Shown here one piece after another: positions 31,936-40,582 of a stretch of DNA of 64,000 nucleotides (position 1 is the stretch's first letter; every line of letters starts with the position of its first letter). The translations under genes and the position numbers were made by a program. The notes under the pieces were generated by a model, which did no database searches, was not told where the DNA came from, and saw only the letters and a list, made by a program, of their open reading frames with translations. The stretch spans positions 62,001 through 126,000 of the forward strand of contig JAYFPK010000009.1 in assembly GCA_034927815.1 (NCBI GenBank), read 5' to 3'. Origin of the DNA: Limiplasma sp034927815. GTDB taxonomy: Bacteria > Bacillota > Clostridia > Christensenellales > Aristaeellaceae.

Positions 31936-33993
31936 TTGCTTAACAAGGATCTGCAAGCCCTGACCGTGATCCAGCTGCGCAAACTCGCCCGTGAGAAGGG
32001 CGTCAAGCTCAGCGCGGGGATCGACAAGGACGGCATTGTGGAACGATTGGCAGACGCCTTCAAGGATCTGGATCTGTCCGAACTTTTCATAGATGGCTCT
32101 CCCGTTGGGTCCAAGCCAACCCAAAGGGAAACCGAGCCCAAAGAAACCGAGCCCAAAGAAGTTGAGCCTAAGGAAGCCGGGCCCAAAGAGGCCGGGGCGA
32201 AGGAAACGGAGCCCAAGGAAGTCCAGGAGGAGAAGCTCCAGGGCTCGCCCTTGGCTGCGGACGTGACGGTGGTGGGGCCCAGCGCCTCAGCCCAGCCTTG
32301 GCGGCCCAGGCCGGAGCAAGGAAGCGGGGAAACGGGCGGCCTGGGTCGCCAGCCCGTCTACCGCCAGGCATGGCAGGCCCGCCCCCAGCTTCCCCGCCAG
32401 GCGGCGGCGCAGCCCTCGTGGCAGCAGCCCCGGGCAGCCGCCTCGCCCTCCCGCTTCGGGCCCCCTGTGAACTATGTGCAAACGCCCTCTGCCCCCAGCG
32501 CGCCCAGCGTGCCTGAAAGGCAGGAGGAGCCCCGCCTGAGCGCCGAGGCTCCCAGGCCGGAGCCGGTGCCCAAGCTGGACGGGTACCGTCTGGGATACAG
32601 GGCCGCGCCCCAGCGGCAGACCTATCACCGCCCCGAGGGATCGCGGCAGGATTTCCGCTCTCCCTACCGGCCGGAGCAAGGGAGCCAGCGGGGCTATGCC
32701 CCCTCTCCCTACCAGCCGCCCCGCAGCAATGACGTGGAGTATTATAACGACTCCCTGTATAAGCCCATCCGGGACCCCGCCTTTACCGGAGCCTATGATC
32801 CGGCCATGCCCCTGCCGGAGCTGCTCAGGACGGGGGAGGCCCTGGAGGCCAGCGGGGTCTTGGAGATTTTGCCGGACGGATACGGCTTCCTCCGGGCGGA
32901 TACGCTGCTGCCCGGAAAGAAGGATATCTATGTGTCCGTGGCGCAGATTCGCCGCTACGGCTTGCGCACCGGCGACTTCATTGAGGGCAAGGCCCGGCCC
33001 CAGCGGGACAGCGACAAATTTGCCGCGCTGCTGTACGTGGAGCGCCTCAATGGATTGGTGCCGGAGGAAAGCAATCTCCGCCAGACCTTTGAGAGCCTGA
33101 TCCCCATTTACCCCAACCGCCGCATTGTGCTGGAAAGCGAGCAAAACAGCGACAACATGCCCATCCGCCTGGTGGACCTGATCGCGCCCATCGGCTTTGG
33201 CCAGCGGGCGATGATCATCGCCCCGCCGGAAAGCGGCCGTATCTATATGCTCAAGGAGATTGGAAAGGCCATCAAGCTCAACGATCCCGACGCCCATGTG
33301 ATGATGCTGATGGTGGACGCCGCCCCCGAGGAAGTGACGGAAATCCGCGAGGCCATCGAGGTGGAGGTGTTTGCGTCCACCTTTGCCGAGAGCCCGGAAA
33401 GCCAGACCCGGGTCAGCGAAACCATGCTGGAAAGCGCCCAGCGCCTGGTGGAGGATGGCCGCAATGTGGTGATCCTCCTGGACAGCCTCACCAAGCTCAC
33501 CCGGGCCTATCAGGCTGCGGTGACCCAGGGGGGGCGCGCCCTGACCAACACGGTGACCCCCGCGGCTTTGGTCCGGCCCAAAAGGTTCTTTGGCATGGCC
33601 CGCAACACCAGGGAAGGGGGCAGCCTCACCATTATCGCCACCATTGCCATTGAGACCGGCTCCCGGGTGGACGATATCATCTTTGAGGAGTTCAAGGGAA
33701 CGGCCAACATGGAGCTGCGCCTGTGCGCCCCCGCCCCCAACGATCCCATCTTCCCCCTGATCGATTTGCAGCTCAGCGGCACCAAGAAGGAGGATTCCCT
33801 CCTGAGCGCCCAGGAAAAGGAAGGGCTCAAGGCAATCCGCACGGTGCTGGGCTCCACCACCAACCGGGAAGCCGTGGTGCAGCTGGTGGATATGATGCGC
33901 AAGACCAAGTGTAACGCGGATTTGTTCAGCCGGTTGAAGGACTGGATCGCCCTGTGGGAGAAAAGCGGGTTTTTGACAGCCAGAAGAAACTGA
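31936..33993 (+). CDS. rho: Transcription termination factor Rho homologue with degenerate ATPase site
   Basis: A 685-residue Rho. Rho_N/SAP-like domain at about 1-48; disordered insertion at about 60-285, with six EPKE-type pentapeptides (66-95) and then Pro/Gln/Arg/Tyr-rich sequence; cold-shock RNA-binding domain at about 300-375 (LEILPDGYGFL, DIYVSVAQIRRYGLRTGD); RecA-type motor at about 400-670. The motor keeps its fold, but against Escherichia coli Rho the P-loop PPKAGKT is PPESGRI (430-436), Glu211-Arg212 are Ala462-Ala463, Arg353 is Pro604 and Arg366 is Lys617. ATP hydrolysis should be lost or badly impaired. The frame is intact. TTG at 31936 has AAGGAGG 8 nt upstream; a longer frame to 31861 lacks a ribosome site. 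Confidence 0.93.
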   Translation: MLNKDLQALTVIQLRKLAREKGVKLSAGIDKDGIVERLADAFKDLDLSELFIDGSPVGSKPTQRETEPKETEPKEVEPKEAGPKEAGAKETEPKEVQEEKLQGSPLAADVTVVGPSASAQPWRPRPEQGSGETGGLGRQPVYRQAWQARPQLPRQAAAQPSWQQPRAAASPSRFGPPVNYVQTPSAPSAPSVPERQEEPRLSAEAPRPEPVPKLDGYRLGYRAAPQRQTYHRPEGSRQDFRSPYRPEQGSQRGYAPSPYQPPRSNDVEYYNDSLYKPIRDPAFTGAYDPAMPLPELLRTGEALEASGVLEILPDGYGFLRADTLLPGKKDIYVSVAQIRRYGLRTGDFIEGKARPQRDSDKFAALLYVERLNGLVPEESNLRQTFESLIPIYPNRRIVLESEQNSDNMPIRLVDLIAPIGFGQRAMIIAPPESGRIYMLKEIGKAIKLNDPDAHVMMLMVDAAPEEVTEIREAIEVEVFASTFAESPESQTRVSETMLESAQRLVEDGRNVVILLDSLTKLTRAYQAAVTQGGRALTNTVTPAALVRPKRFFGMARNTREGGSLTIIATIAIETGSRVDDIIFEEFKGTANMELRLCAPAPNDPIFPLIDLQLSGTKKEDSLLSAQEKEGLKAIRTVLGSTTNREAVVQLVDMMRKTKCNADLFSRLKDWIALWEKSGFLTARRN
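32131..32220 (+). repeat. Six 15-bp tandem repeats inside rho
   Basis: Six in-frame units related to ACCGAGCCCAAAGAA, the first two identical and the others diverged. They encode TEPKE, TEPKE, VEPKE, AGPKE, AGAKE and TEPKE. The units could expand or contract without a frameshift. Confidence 0.85.
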
Positions 33994-34010
33994 AAAGCCC
34001 GGCAAGCGAC

Positions 34011-34055
34011 TACCAGCCGAAAAGGAGCCCAGTATCCTTTCCGGCTGGTATTTTT
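34011..34055 (+). terminator. rho terminator
   Basis: TACCAGCCGAAAAGGA (34011-34026) pairs with TCCTTTCCGGCTGGTA (34035-34050), with one mismatch, and is followed by TTTTT. Confidence 0.9.
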
Positions 34056-34137
34056 GAGTAAAGTAAGCCACCGGCTCAGCCGATGGTCATGACTCACGGC
34101 GGAACAGGGAAGGAAGCCCTGAAGGGAGGCGGCGGCC

Positions 34138-34524
34138 CTGGTACAAATAGGGGAGGTATGCTTGCTCACAAGGGACGTGGTGGGGCTGGCGCGCTTTTAC
34201 CGCACGCTCTTTGGCTTGGAGCCGGGCCCCGGGGCTGAGGACCCGGTTCATCAATTCATCCTGTCCCAGGAAACCGCCCTGACCATCTATGACGACGGGG
34301 TGGACCGCAAGGAAAACCAGCGCCATATCTGCATCGCCTTCACCGTGGAGGACGTGGACAAGGAGTACGGAAGGCTTCAGGCCTTGGGCGTTGAAATCCT
34401 TGCGCCTCCGGCCCTGAGGCCCTGGGGCGCGAAAAATATGATGTTTGCAGATCCCCAGGGGAACCAGATCGTATTCAGGAGCTTTCCCAAAGCAAGCGCC
34501 GCCAAAAGCAAGGAGGAAGGCTGA
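34138..34524 (+). CDS. VOC-family (glyoxalase/bleomycin-resistance-like) protein
   Basis: A 128-residue single-domain VOC protein with two beta-alpha-beta-beta-beta modules (DVVGLARFYRTLFGLEPG, and HICIAFTVEDVDKEYGRLQALG), closing with FADPQGNQIVF. The substrate is unknown. The reading frame upstream of the nearest TTG (34162) encodes VQIGEVCLL, the natural first strand of the fold. The probable start is therefore CTG at 34138, placed 8 nt after AGGGAGG. TTG at 34162, with its own GGGAGG 5 nt upstream, is the alternative and would give 120 residues without strand one. Confidence 0.78.
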   Translation: MVQIGEVCLLTRDVVGLARFYRTLFGLEPGPGAEDPVHQFILSQETALTIYDDGVDRKENQRHICIAFTVEDVDKEYGRLQALGVEILAPPALRPWGAKNMMFADPQGNQIVFRSFPKASAAKSKEEG

Positions 34525-34547
34525 GCCCGGCTCAGCCTTCCTCCTTT
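34510..34547. terminator. Bidirectional terminator between the VOC gene and pckA
   Basis: A perfect 17-bp stem (34510-34526 with 34530-34546) with a 3-nt loop. Its left arm includes the last codons and the stop of the VOC gene. The arms begin and end with AA/TT only, so the U-tracts are short, but the stem is very stable and lies between convergent genes. Confidence 0.7.
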
Positions 34548-34582
34548 GGCGCTTCAAACGCCTTGGTTCAACAGCGGGACGC

Positions 34583-36157
34583 TTACGCCTTGGGGCCCGC
34601 CTCGATGATCTTCTGGTCCATGTTCTGGTACTTGCTGAAGTTCTTCTGGAACAGCCCGGCCACCTTCTTGGCGGTCTCCTCGTAAGCGGCGGGATCGGAC
34701 CAGGTCTTCTTGGGGGTCAGCACCTCGCTGGGCACGCCGGGGCAAGAGGTGGGCACCATCACGTTGAAGATGGGATCCAGCTCAAACTCGCTCTTTTCCA
34801 ATTCGCCATTGAGGCAGGCGGTGACCATGGCCCGGGTGTAGGGCAGGCTCATGCGCTTGCCGCCCTTGCCGTAAGCGCCGCCGCTCCAGCCGGTGTTCAC
34901 CAGGTAGACGTTGGCGCCGCTCTTATCGATCCGCTCGCCCAGCAGCTCGGCATAGCGGGATGCGGGCAAGGGCAGGAAGGGCGCGCCGAAGCAGGTGGAG
35001 AAGGTGGCTTCGGGCTCGGTCACGCCGCGCTCGGTGCCGGCCAAGCGGGCGGTGTAGCCGCTCACATAGTGGTACATAGCGCCTTCCCGGCTCAGCTTGC
35101 TCACAGGAGGCAGCACGCCGAAGGCGTCCGCCGTGAGGAAGATCACAGTGCTGGGGGTTCCGGCCACGCCCGGGATCAGCGCGTTGCTGATGAAGTCCAC
35201 GGGATAGCCCACCCGGGTGTTTTCGGTGAGGCTGTCGTCGTCAAAGTCCAATTCCCGGGTCTCGGGGTCGATGACCACGTTCTCCACCAGCGCGCCGAAG
35301 CGGATCGCGCCGTAGATCTCCGGCTCGTGCTCCTTGCTCAGGTTGATGCACTTGGCGTAGCAGCCGCCCTCGATGTTGAAGATGCCGTCGTCGGTCCAGC
35401 CGTGCTCGTCGTCGCCGATGAGCTTGCGGTTGGGGTCGGCGGACAGGGTGGTCTTGCCGGTGCCGGACAGGCCGAAGAAGATCGCGCTGTCGCCCTTTTC
35501 ACCCACGTTGGCGGAGCAGTGCATGGAGAAGATGCCCTGCTTGGGCAGCAGGTAGTTCATGATGGAGAACACGCTCTTCTTCATTTCGCCGGCGTACTGG
35601 CTGCCGGCCACCAGCACCATCTTCTTCTCAAAGGAAACGATGATGGCCGCTTCGCTGCGCACGCCGTCCCTGGCGGGATCGCACTTGAAGCCTGGGGCGC
35701 AGAGAATGGTGAAATCGGACTGGAAGCCTTCCAAATCGCCTTCCTCGGGGCGCAGCAGCAGCTGGTGCATGAACATGTTCTGGCTGGCCAGCTCGTTAAT
35801 GGTGCGCACGCCGATGCGGTACTTGGGGTCCGCTCCGGCAAAGCCGTCAAAGACATACAGATCGCGGCCCTGCAAATAGGCCAGCATCTGCTTGAGGATG
35901 TTTTCGAATTTTTCAGGGCTGATGGCTACGTTGACCTTGCCCCAGTCGATCTCGTCGTGGATGGACGCCTCGTCAACGATGTAGCGGTCCTGGGGAGAGC
36001 GGCCGGTGTACTTGCCGGTGTTCACCACCAAGGCGCCGGTGTTGCTGAGGATGCCTTCCCCCCGGGCCACGGCAATCTCAGTAAGGCGGCTGACGGGCAG
36101 GTTACGGTAGACGGCCTTGGCGTTGTGGATACCCAAATAGGAAAGATCCAGGCTCAT
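34583..36157 (-). CDS. pckA: Phosphoenolpyruvate carboxykinase (ATP)
   Basis: The ATP-dependent enzyme interconverts oxaloacetate and phosphoenolpyruvate; in anaerobes it often runs towards oxaloacetate to fix CO2 and gain ATP. At 524 residues it has the normal length. The kinase-1a P-loop region FFGLSGTGKTTLS, the adjacent ADPNRKLIGDDEHGW metal-binding segment, and the N-terminal NTGKYTGRSPQDRYIV are characteristic. ATG at 36157 follows GGAGGTATTGATA; an open frame to 36271 has no ribosome site. Convergent with the VOC gene; its roughly 120-nt leader is AT-rich. Confidence 0.97.
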   Translation of the reverse strand: MSLDLSYLGIHNAKAVYRNLPVSRLTEIAVARGEGILSNTGALVVNTGKYTGRSPQDRYIVDEASIHDEIDWGKVNVAISPEKFENILKQMLAYLQGRDLYVFDGFAGADPKYRIGVRTINELASQNMFMHQLLLRPEEGDLEGFQSDFTILCAPGFKCDPARDGVRSEAAIIVSFEKKMVLVAGSQYAGEMKKSVFSIMNYLLPKQGIFSMHCSANVGEKGDSAIFFGLSGTGKTTLSADPNRKLIGDDEHGWTDDGIFNIEGGCYAKCINLSKEHEPEIYGAIRFGALVENVVIDPETRELDFDDDSLTENTRVGYPVDFISNALIPGVAGTPSTVIFLTADAFGVLPPVSKLSREGAMYHYVSGYTARLAGTERGVTEPEATFSTCFGAPFLPLPASRYAELLGERIDKSGANVYLVNTGWSGGAYGKGGKRMSLPYTRAMVTACLNGELEKSEFELDPIFNVMVPTSCPGVPSEVLTPKKTWSDPAAYEETAKKVAGLFQKNFSKYQNMDQKIIEAGPKA

Positions 36158-36292
36158 TATCAATACCTCCCAATGAAAGAATATGGTGCAGCAAGAGGCT
36201 GTTCTCGCTCTCCCATGGAGCATGGGCGAAATAGTCCAATCTTGCCCTAATTCTATTCTTTCGATATTCACTTTGGAAATCCTGCCGAACGC

Positions 36293-36340
36293 AAAAAAAA
36301 ACCAAAATGAATTTTTGAAAGTGCTTACAACCGTTTTTGG
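36293..36340 (-). terminator. rsmA terminator
   Basis: Read on the minus strand, CCAAAA (36335-36340) can pair with TTTTGG (36302-36307), followed by a run of nine T (36293-36301). The stem is weak (6 bp) but the T-run is long. It overlaps the last 16 nt of rsmA. Confidence 0.5.
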
Positions 36341-37170
36341 CAGGCGTTGGCAAAGCGAATCCAGTCTGCAACGTCCAAGGCTTCTCCCCGAATGGTGGGA
36401 GAGAGGTTCAGAGACTGCAAAATGTCCCGGACGACATCTCCTTCTAGCGGGAGAATAATTTTTAAGGCATTCACCAGGGTTTTGCGCCGCTGGCCAAAGC
36501 CCGCCTTCACCAGGGCGAACAAAAGCTTCTCATCCGCCACGGGAAGGGGAGGGGATTGGCGCAGGGGGATGTTCACAAAGGCGCTGTCCACCTTGGGCGG
36601 GGGCGTAAAGACCTCGGCGGGAACGATACAGGCCAAGGAGGGATCGCCGCGGTATTGGGCCTTCACGCTCAGCGGCCCGTAGGCTTCCTCAGAGGGCCGG
36701 GCCAGCAGCTTGTCCGCCACCTCCTTTTGCACCATCAGGGAAATCTGGGCAATGGGCAAGCCGCTGTCCAGCAACAAATCCAAAATAGGGGTGGTGACGT
36801 TGTAGGGGATGTTGGCAATGACAAAAAAGCCCTGGCCAAGGGGAGCGCAGAGCTCCGGCAAGGGCAGGCGGCGGATGTCCCCGTGCTTGACCGTCACATT
36901 CCGGTAGGGGGCCAGGGAGGCGTTCAGAAGGGGCAGAAGGCTCTCGTCCACCTCTACCGCCAGCACCTGTCCGGCGGCCTCGCACAGGCATGCGGTGAGC
37001 ATGCCGCTGCCCGGGCCAATCTCCAGCACGGAATCCTCCTTGCTTACCCCCGTGGAAGCCACCAAGGACTGGAGCAGGGCTTTGTCATAGAGGAAATGCT
37101 GCCCCAGGTCATGCTTGAAGGGGAGCCCATCCTCCCGCCTGCGCCGGGCCTTTTGGAAAGATTTTTTCAA
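36325..37170 (-). CDS. rsmA: 16S rRNA dimethyladenosine transferase (KsgA)
   Basis: RsmA dimethylates A1518 and A1519 in helix 45 of 16S rRNA. At 281 residues it has HDLGQHFLYD near 19-28, motif I LEIGPGSGMLT at about 48-58, and the catalytic NIPY at 119-122. The C-terminal domain ends in a helix. The start is TTG at 37170, overlapping the dnaX stop in a TTGA tetranucleotide, with GGAGG about 7 nt upstream, so translation is coupled to dnaX. In Bacillus, ksgA lies near rnmV; pairing with dnaX is less usual. Confidence 0.96.
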   Translation of the reverse strand: MKKSFQKARRRREDGLPFKHDLGQHFLYDKALLQSLVASTGVSKEDSVLEIGPGSGMLTACLCEAAGQVLAVEVDESLLPLLNASLAPYRNVTVKHGDIRRLPLPELCAPLGQGFFVIANIPYNVTTPILDLLLDSGLPIAQISLMVQKEVADKLLARPSEEAYGPLSVKAQYRGDPSLACIVPAEVFTPPPKVDSAFVNIPLRQSPPLPVADEKLLFALVKAGFGQRRKTLVNALKIILPLEGDVVRDILQSLNLSPTIRGEALDVADWIRFANACQKRL

Positions 37171-38873
37171 CGGGGGTCCTCCTCGTCGTCAATTTGCACC
37201 AGATCCCGGCCAAAGGTTTCCACCAGCATGCTTTGCACCTGGTCTTGCACAGCCTCTTTTTTCGCCGAGGACAGGTCCCCCTCCAGCACGGGCTGGAAGA
37301 CCAGGGGCATGCCCGCCGCTTCGCTGAGGGCCTTGGAAACCATGTCGATCCGGGCGGGCTGGGAGAGCTTGAGGTAGGTAAAATCCTTTTTGGCAAAGGG
37401 AATCAGCAGCTGGTATGCGTTGCCCTTGGCTCCCAGGAAGCGCTCTGCGCGTAGCAGACCGAAGAGGGGCGGTTCCGTCTTGCTGATGGCGGCGAGGGCC
37501 TTTTGCCAGATGGCGGCGGGATCATTGTCCTCCCCGGAGGAAGCGGCTTTGGCGAGCTTTTCCACAACGCTTTTTCTATCCTTGGGCTCCGGGGCCGTCC
37601 CCTCTTTGGAAGCCGGGGCGGGCTTGGGGCTCTCCGAAGCCAAGGAGGCTCCTTCCGCCTTGGGGGCGGGCCCGGAAGCGCCGGGCAGCACGGCCCCGGA
37701 GGCTACCGCCTGGGTGAGGGCCTCCAGCTTGCGCTCCGCCTCCGAAAGCCGCTCCAGCAAGGCGGCGTTGTCCTCCCCCTGGGGCTCCTGGCAGGCGTCC
37801 AGGGCGGCCACCTCCAGCCCGATCCGGGGCGTGGAGGCGTAGCGCAGTTCCCCCTCCGCCCGCATCAGCAGCTCCATGATCCGCAGCAGCCGCTGCTGGG
37901 AGAAGGCTTCCCCCTGGCTGCGGTAGCGCTTTTCATCCTCGTCGGTGACATCCAAAAGGGCCGCGGCGTCCTTGGAGACGGCCTTCACCGTCAGCAAGGC
38001 CCGCACATGGGCGGTAAGCTCCCGCAGGAACACCTGGGGTTCCCGGCCGGAGCGCATCAGCAGGTCGATCCGCTCCATCACGCCCCCCATGTCCCTGGCG
38101 GCGATGCAGTCCACAAAGGCAAACAGGAAATCCTTGTCCGAGGAGCCCAGCACATCCCGCACCTGGGCCGCGGTGATGGCCCCGTCCACGGCCCCCGCCA
38201 CGCACATGTCCAGGATGCTGAAGGCGTCCCGCATGGCTCCTTCGGCGGCCCGGGCCACCATCTGCAAGGCCTCCTCCTGGGCGGTGATGCCCAGCTTGTC
38301 CAAGGCCAGCTTCATGCGCTCCACCATCAAAGAGGAAGGAATCCGGCGGAAATCATACCGCTGCACCCGGGAGAGGATGGTGGCGGGCAGCTTTTGGGGC
38401 TCCGTGGTAGCCAAAATGAACACCACATGGGCCGGGGGCTCCTCCAGGGTTTTCAGCAGCGCGTTAAAGGCCGCCGTGGAGAGCATGTGCACCTCGTCGA
38501 TGATGTATACCTTGTATTTTCCGGTTTGGGCCGGGTAGCGCACCTGCTCCAGCAGCTCCCGCACATGGTCCACGCTGTTGTTGCTGGCCGCGTCCAGCTC
38601 CAGCACGTCCAGGGTGGTTTCGCTGAGGATCGCCTGACAGGAAGGGCATTGGCCGCAGGGGTCGCCCTGCTGCGGGTTTTGGCAATTCACGGCCCGGCTC
38701 ATCAGCTTCGCCAGGGTGGTCTTGCCTGTGCCCCGGCAGCCGCAAAACAGATAGGCGTGGGCAATGTGGCCGGTTTCAATCTGCCTGCGCAATGTTTTCA
38801 CAACGGCCTCCTGGCCGATGACCTGTGTGAAGGTGGTGGGCCGCCATTGGCGGTAGAGGGCTTGATACGCCAT
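37167..38873 (-). CDS. dnaX: DNA polymerase III subunit gamma/tau
   Basis: The clamp-loader ATPase, 568 residues. Walker A GCRGTGKT at 45-52; zinc module with Cys64, Cys73, Cys76 and Cys79; IIDEVHMLS (Walker B) and ILSRVQRYDFRRI (sensor 1) follow. After about 370 there is a low-complexity Ala/Pro/Glu/Lys linker and a tau-like C-terminal domain that would bind the polymerase. ATG at 38873 follows GGGAGGCAAAGC; an open frame upstream to 39020 lacks coding character. A minus-strand TATAAT lies at 38920-38925, but without a clear -35 box. Confidence 0.96.
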   Translation of the reverse strand: MAYQALYRQWRPTTFTQVIGQEAVVKTLRRQIETGHIAHAYLFCGCRGTGKTTLAKLMSRAVNCQNPQQGDPCGQCPSCQAILSETTLDVLELDAASNNSVDHVRELLEQVRYPAQTGKYKVYIIDEVHMLSTAAFNALLKTLEEPPAHVVFILATTEPQKLPATILSRVQRYDFRRIPSSLMVERMKLALDKLGITAQEEALQMVARAAEGAMRDAFSILDMCVAGAVDGAITAAQVRDVLGSSDKDFLFAFVDCIAARDMGGVMERIDLLMRSGREPQVFLRELTAHVRALLTVKAVSKDAAALLDVTDEDEKRYRSQGEAFSQQRLLRIMELLMRAEGELRYASTPRIGLEVAALDACQEPQGEDNAALLERLSEAERKLEALTQAVASGAVLPGASGPAPKAEGASLASESPKPAPASKEGTAPEPKDRKSVVEKLAKAASSGEDNDPAAIWQKALAAISKTEPPLFGLLRAERFLGAKGNAYQLLIPFAKKDFTYLKLSQPARIDMVSKALSEAAGMPLVFQPVLEGDLSSAKKEAVQDQVQSMLVETFGRDLVQIDDEEDPR

Positions 38874-38963
38874 GCTTTGCCTCCCGGGGCGTTGCCCCTC
38901 AAATGATGGATTGCCTTTCATTATACCATAGATTCCGGAAGGAGGGGAGGAATCATTTCCAGC

Positions 38964-38992
38964 TTGTGCTTTGGCCTGATTTGCGATATGAT
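38964..38992 (+). promoter_or_regulatory. Promoter of the MATE gene
   Basis: TTGTGC (38964-38969), a 17-bp spacer and TATGAT (38987-38992), about 55 nt before the start codon. Confidence 0.5.
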
Positions 38993-39055
38993 ACCTAGGC
39001 GTCCCCGAGGGTTGGGCCATGTGTTTTACGATGTTTTGAAAGAAGGAGAATGATC

Positions 39056-40465
39056 ATGCAGCGGGCAGCGCAGCTTATCCGTCCGTACTTGGGAACCAAG
39101 GCGTTCTACCAAAGCGCGCTGAGCGTGATGATCCCTGTGGCCGTCCAGCAGCTGATCAATAACCTATTCAATACTGTGGACAACGTCATGGTGGGAAGCC
39201 TGGACGTGGAAGGCCTCGCCATGAGCGCCTGTACCGTAGCCAACCGGCCGTACCTGATTTTTTTCGGGGTGTTTTTCGGGCTGGCCGGGGCGGGCGGGCT
39301 GATGATCAGCCAGTATTTTGGCGCCGGGGACCGCAAGACCTGCCAGGGCCTGTTCTCCTTGCAAATGCTGCTGGGCCTTGGAGACGCGCTGCTGTTTTGC
39401 CTGGTTCTGTTTTTTTTCCCCGCCCAGGTGATGCGCATTTTTGTGACGGATGAGCGCACCATTGCCCTGGGGATTCAATATCTGCGGGTAATCTGCTTTA
39501 GCTATCTCCCGGTGGCCGTAAGCAGCACTTGCATTTTCTCTTTGCGGGCCCTGGGGCATAACAAAATCAGCATGCTGGTGAGCCTGGCCACCATGAGCGT
39601 GAACGCGCTTTGCAACTACCTGCTGATCTTTGGCAAGCTGGGCCTTCCGGCCTTGGGGGTGGCGGGCGCGGCCTGGGGCACTTTGATCGCCCGGCTGTTT
39701 GAAATGACCTTTTACCTGGTTTTGCTGGCCCGCAAGCGGACGGTGTTCTCCCTGGAGCTGGGGGCCTTCCGCAAGCTCAGGGGCTGTGTGGTGAAAACCT
39801 ATGTGCGCAAGGCCATTCCGCTGATTTTCAACGAGCTTCTCTGGTCCGTGGGCCTGAGCGTATTCTTCTGGAGCTATGCGCGGCTGGACGAGAGGTCCGT
39901 ACCCGCCGTGACCATTGCGGAGCAATGCTTCCAGGTGGCCGCGGTGCTGGCTATGGGGACCTCCTCGGCGGTGTCTGTGCTCATCGGCACGGAGTTGGGG
40001 GCCAACCGGCTGCAAAAGGCCAAGGAAAACTGCAAGAAGCTTTTTTCCTTGGTGGTGATGGTGGGCGCGGTCTGCACGGCGCTGTGCGTGCTGCTGGGGC
40101 TGGTGATGCCCTATGCCTTTGCGGTATCCCAAGAGCTGCGCCGGATGGCTACCTTGCTGGCCTCCATCACGGCCCTTTTCGCGCCGCTGAATTTCGTGTA
40201 CGGCTTTTGCTTTTTCTGCCTCCGGGCCGGGGGAGACACCCGCAACGCCATGCTTTTGGATAGCGGCTACATGTGGATGGTTCCGGTGCCCGCGAGCATC
40301 CTCATGGCGGTGCTGCTGCCGGGAAGGATTTCCATTGTGGCAGCCATGCTGGTAGTGCAATTCCTGATGAACGCCAAGGTCGCCCTGGCTTTGCAGGTTC
40401 TGCGCAAGGGGCGTTGGGTTCGCAATATCACCTTGGAGAATCCGCCGGAGCCCCAAGAGTGTTGA
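39056..40465 (+). CDS. MATE-family multidrug/metabolite exporter
   Basis: A 469-residue inner-membrane antiporter with twelve predicted helices in two related halves. The N-terminal VAVQQLINNLFNTVDNVMVG and GLAGAGGLMISQYFGAGD are typical of the DinF/NorM-like MATE group, which exchanges Na+ or H+ for cationic drugs or metabolites. ATG at 39056 has GAAGGAG 7 nt upstream; the ATG at 39050 sits too close. It appears monocistronic. Its stop codon overlaps the -35 element of the next promoter. Substrate unknown. Confidence 0.9.
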   Translation: MQRAAQLIRPYLGTKAFYQSALSVMIPVAVQQLINNLFNTVDNVMVGSLDVEGLAMSACTVANRPYLIFFGVFFGLAGAGGLMISQYFGAGDRKTCQGLFSLQMLLGLGDALLFCLVLFFFPAQVMRIFVTDERTIALGIQYLRVICFSYLPVAVSSTCIFSLRALGHNKISMLVSLATMSVNALCNYLLIFGKLGLPALGVAGAAWGTLIARLFEMTFYLVLLARKRTVFSLELGAFRKLRGCVVKTYVRKAIPLIFNELLWSVGLSVFFWSYARLDERSVPAVTIAEQCFQVAAVLAMGTSSAVSVLIGTELGANRLQKAKENCKKLFSLVVMVGAVCTALCVLLGLVMPYAFAVSQELRRMATLLASITALFAPLNFVYGFCFFCLRAGGDTRNAMLLDSGYMWMVPVPASILMAVLLPGRISIVAAMLVVQFLMNAKVALALQVLRKGRWVRNITLENPPEPQEC

Positions 40466-40490
40466 TTCAATGTACAATGTGGGATATAAT
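40462..40490 (+). promoter_or_regulatory. Promoter of the trmK operon
   Basis: TTGATT (40462-40467), a 17-bp spacer and a perfect TATAAT (40485-40490). The -35 box overlaps the MATE stop codon. Transcription should start near 40497. Confidence 0.75.
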
Positions 40491-40582
40491 GTTCTGTGGG
40501 CCTTTTTCGGGGTTGTCCCCGGGGAAGGGCAAGAACAAAGAGCATCCAGGGAGCGGGGTTCTTCCGGCTCCCGGCGGTGCCG

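Noticed and set aside
33181..33860. Sequencing error as the cause of the odd Rho motifs
   Set aside because: The changes are separate in-frame codon substitutions spread over several hundred bases, while flanking conserved residues and the frame are intact.
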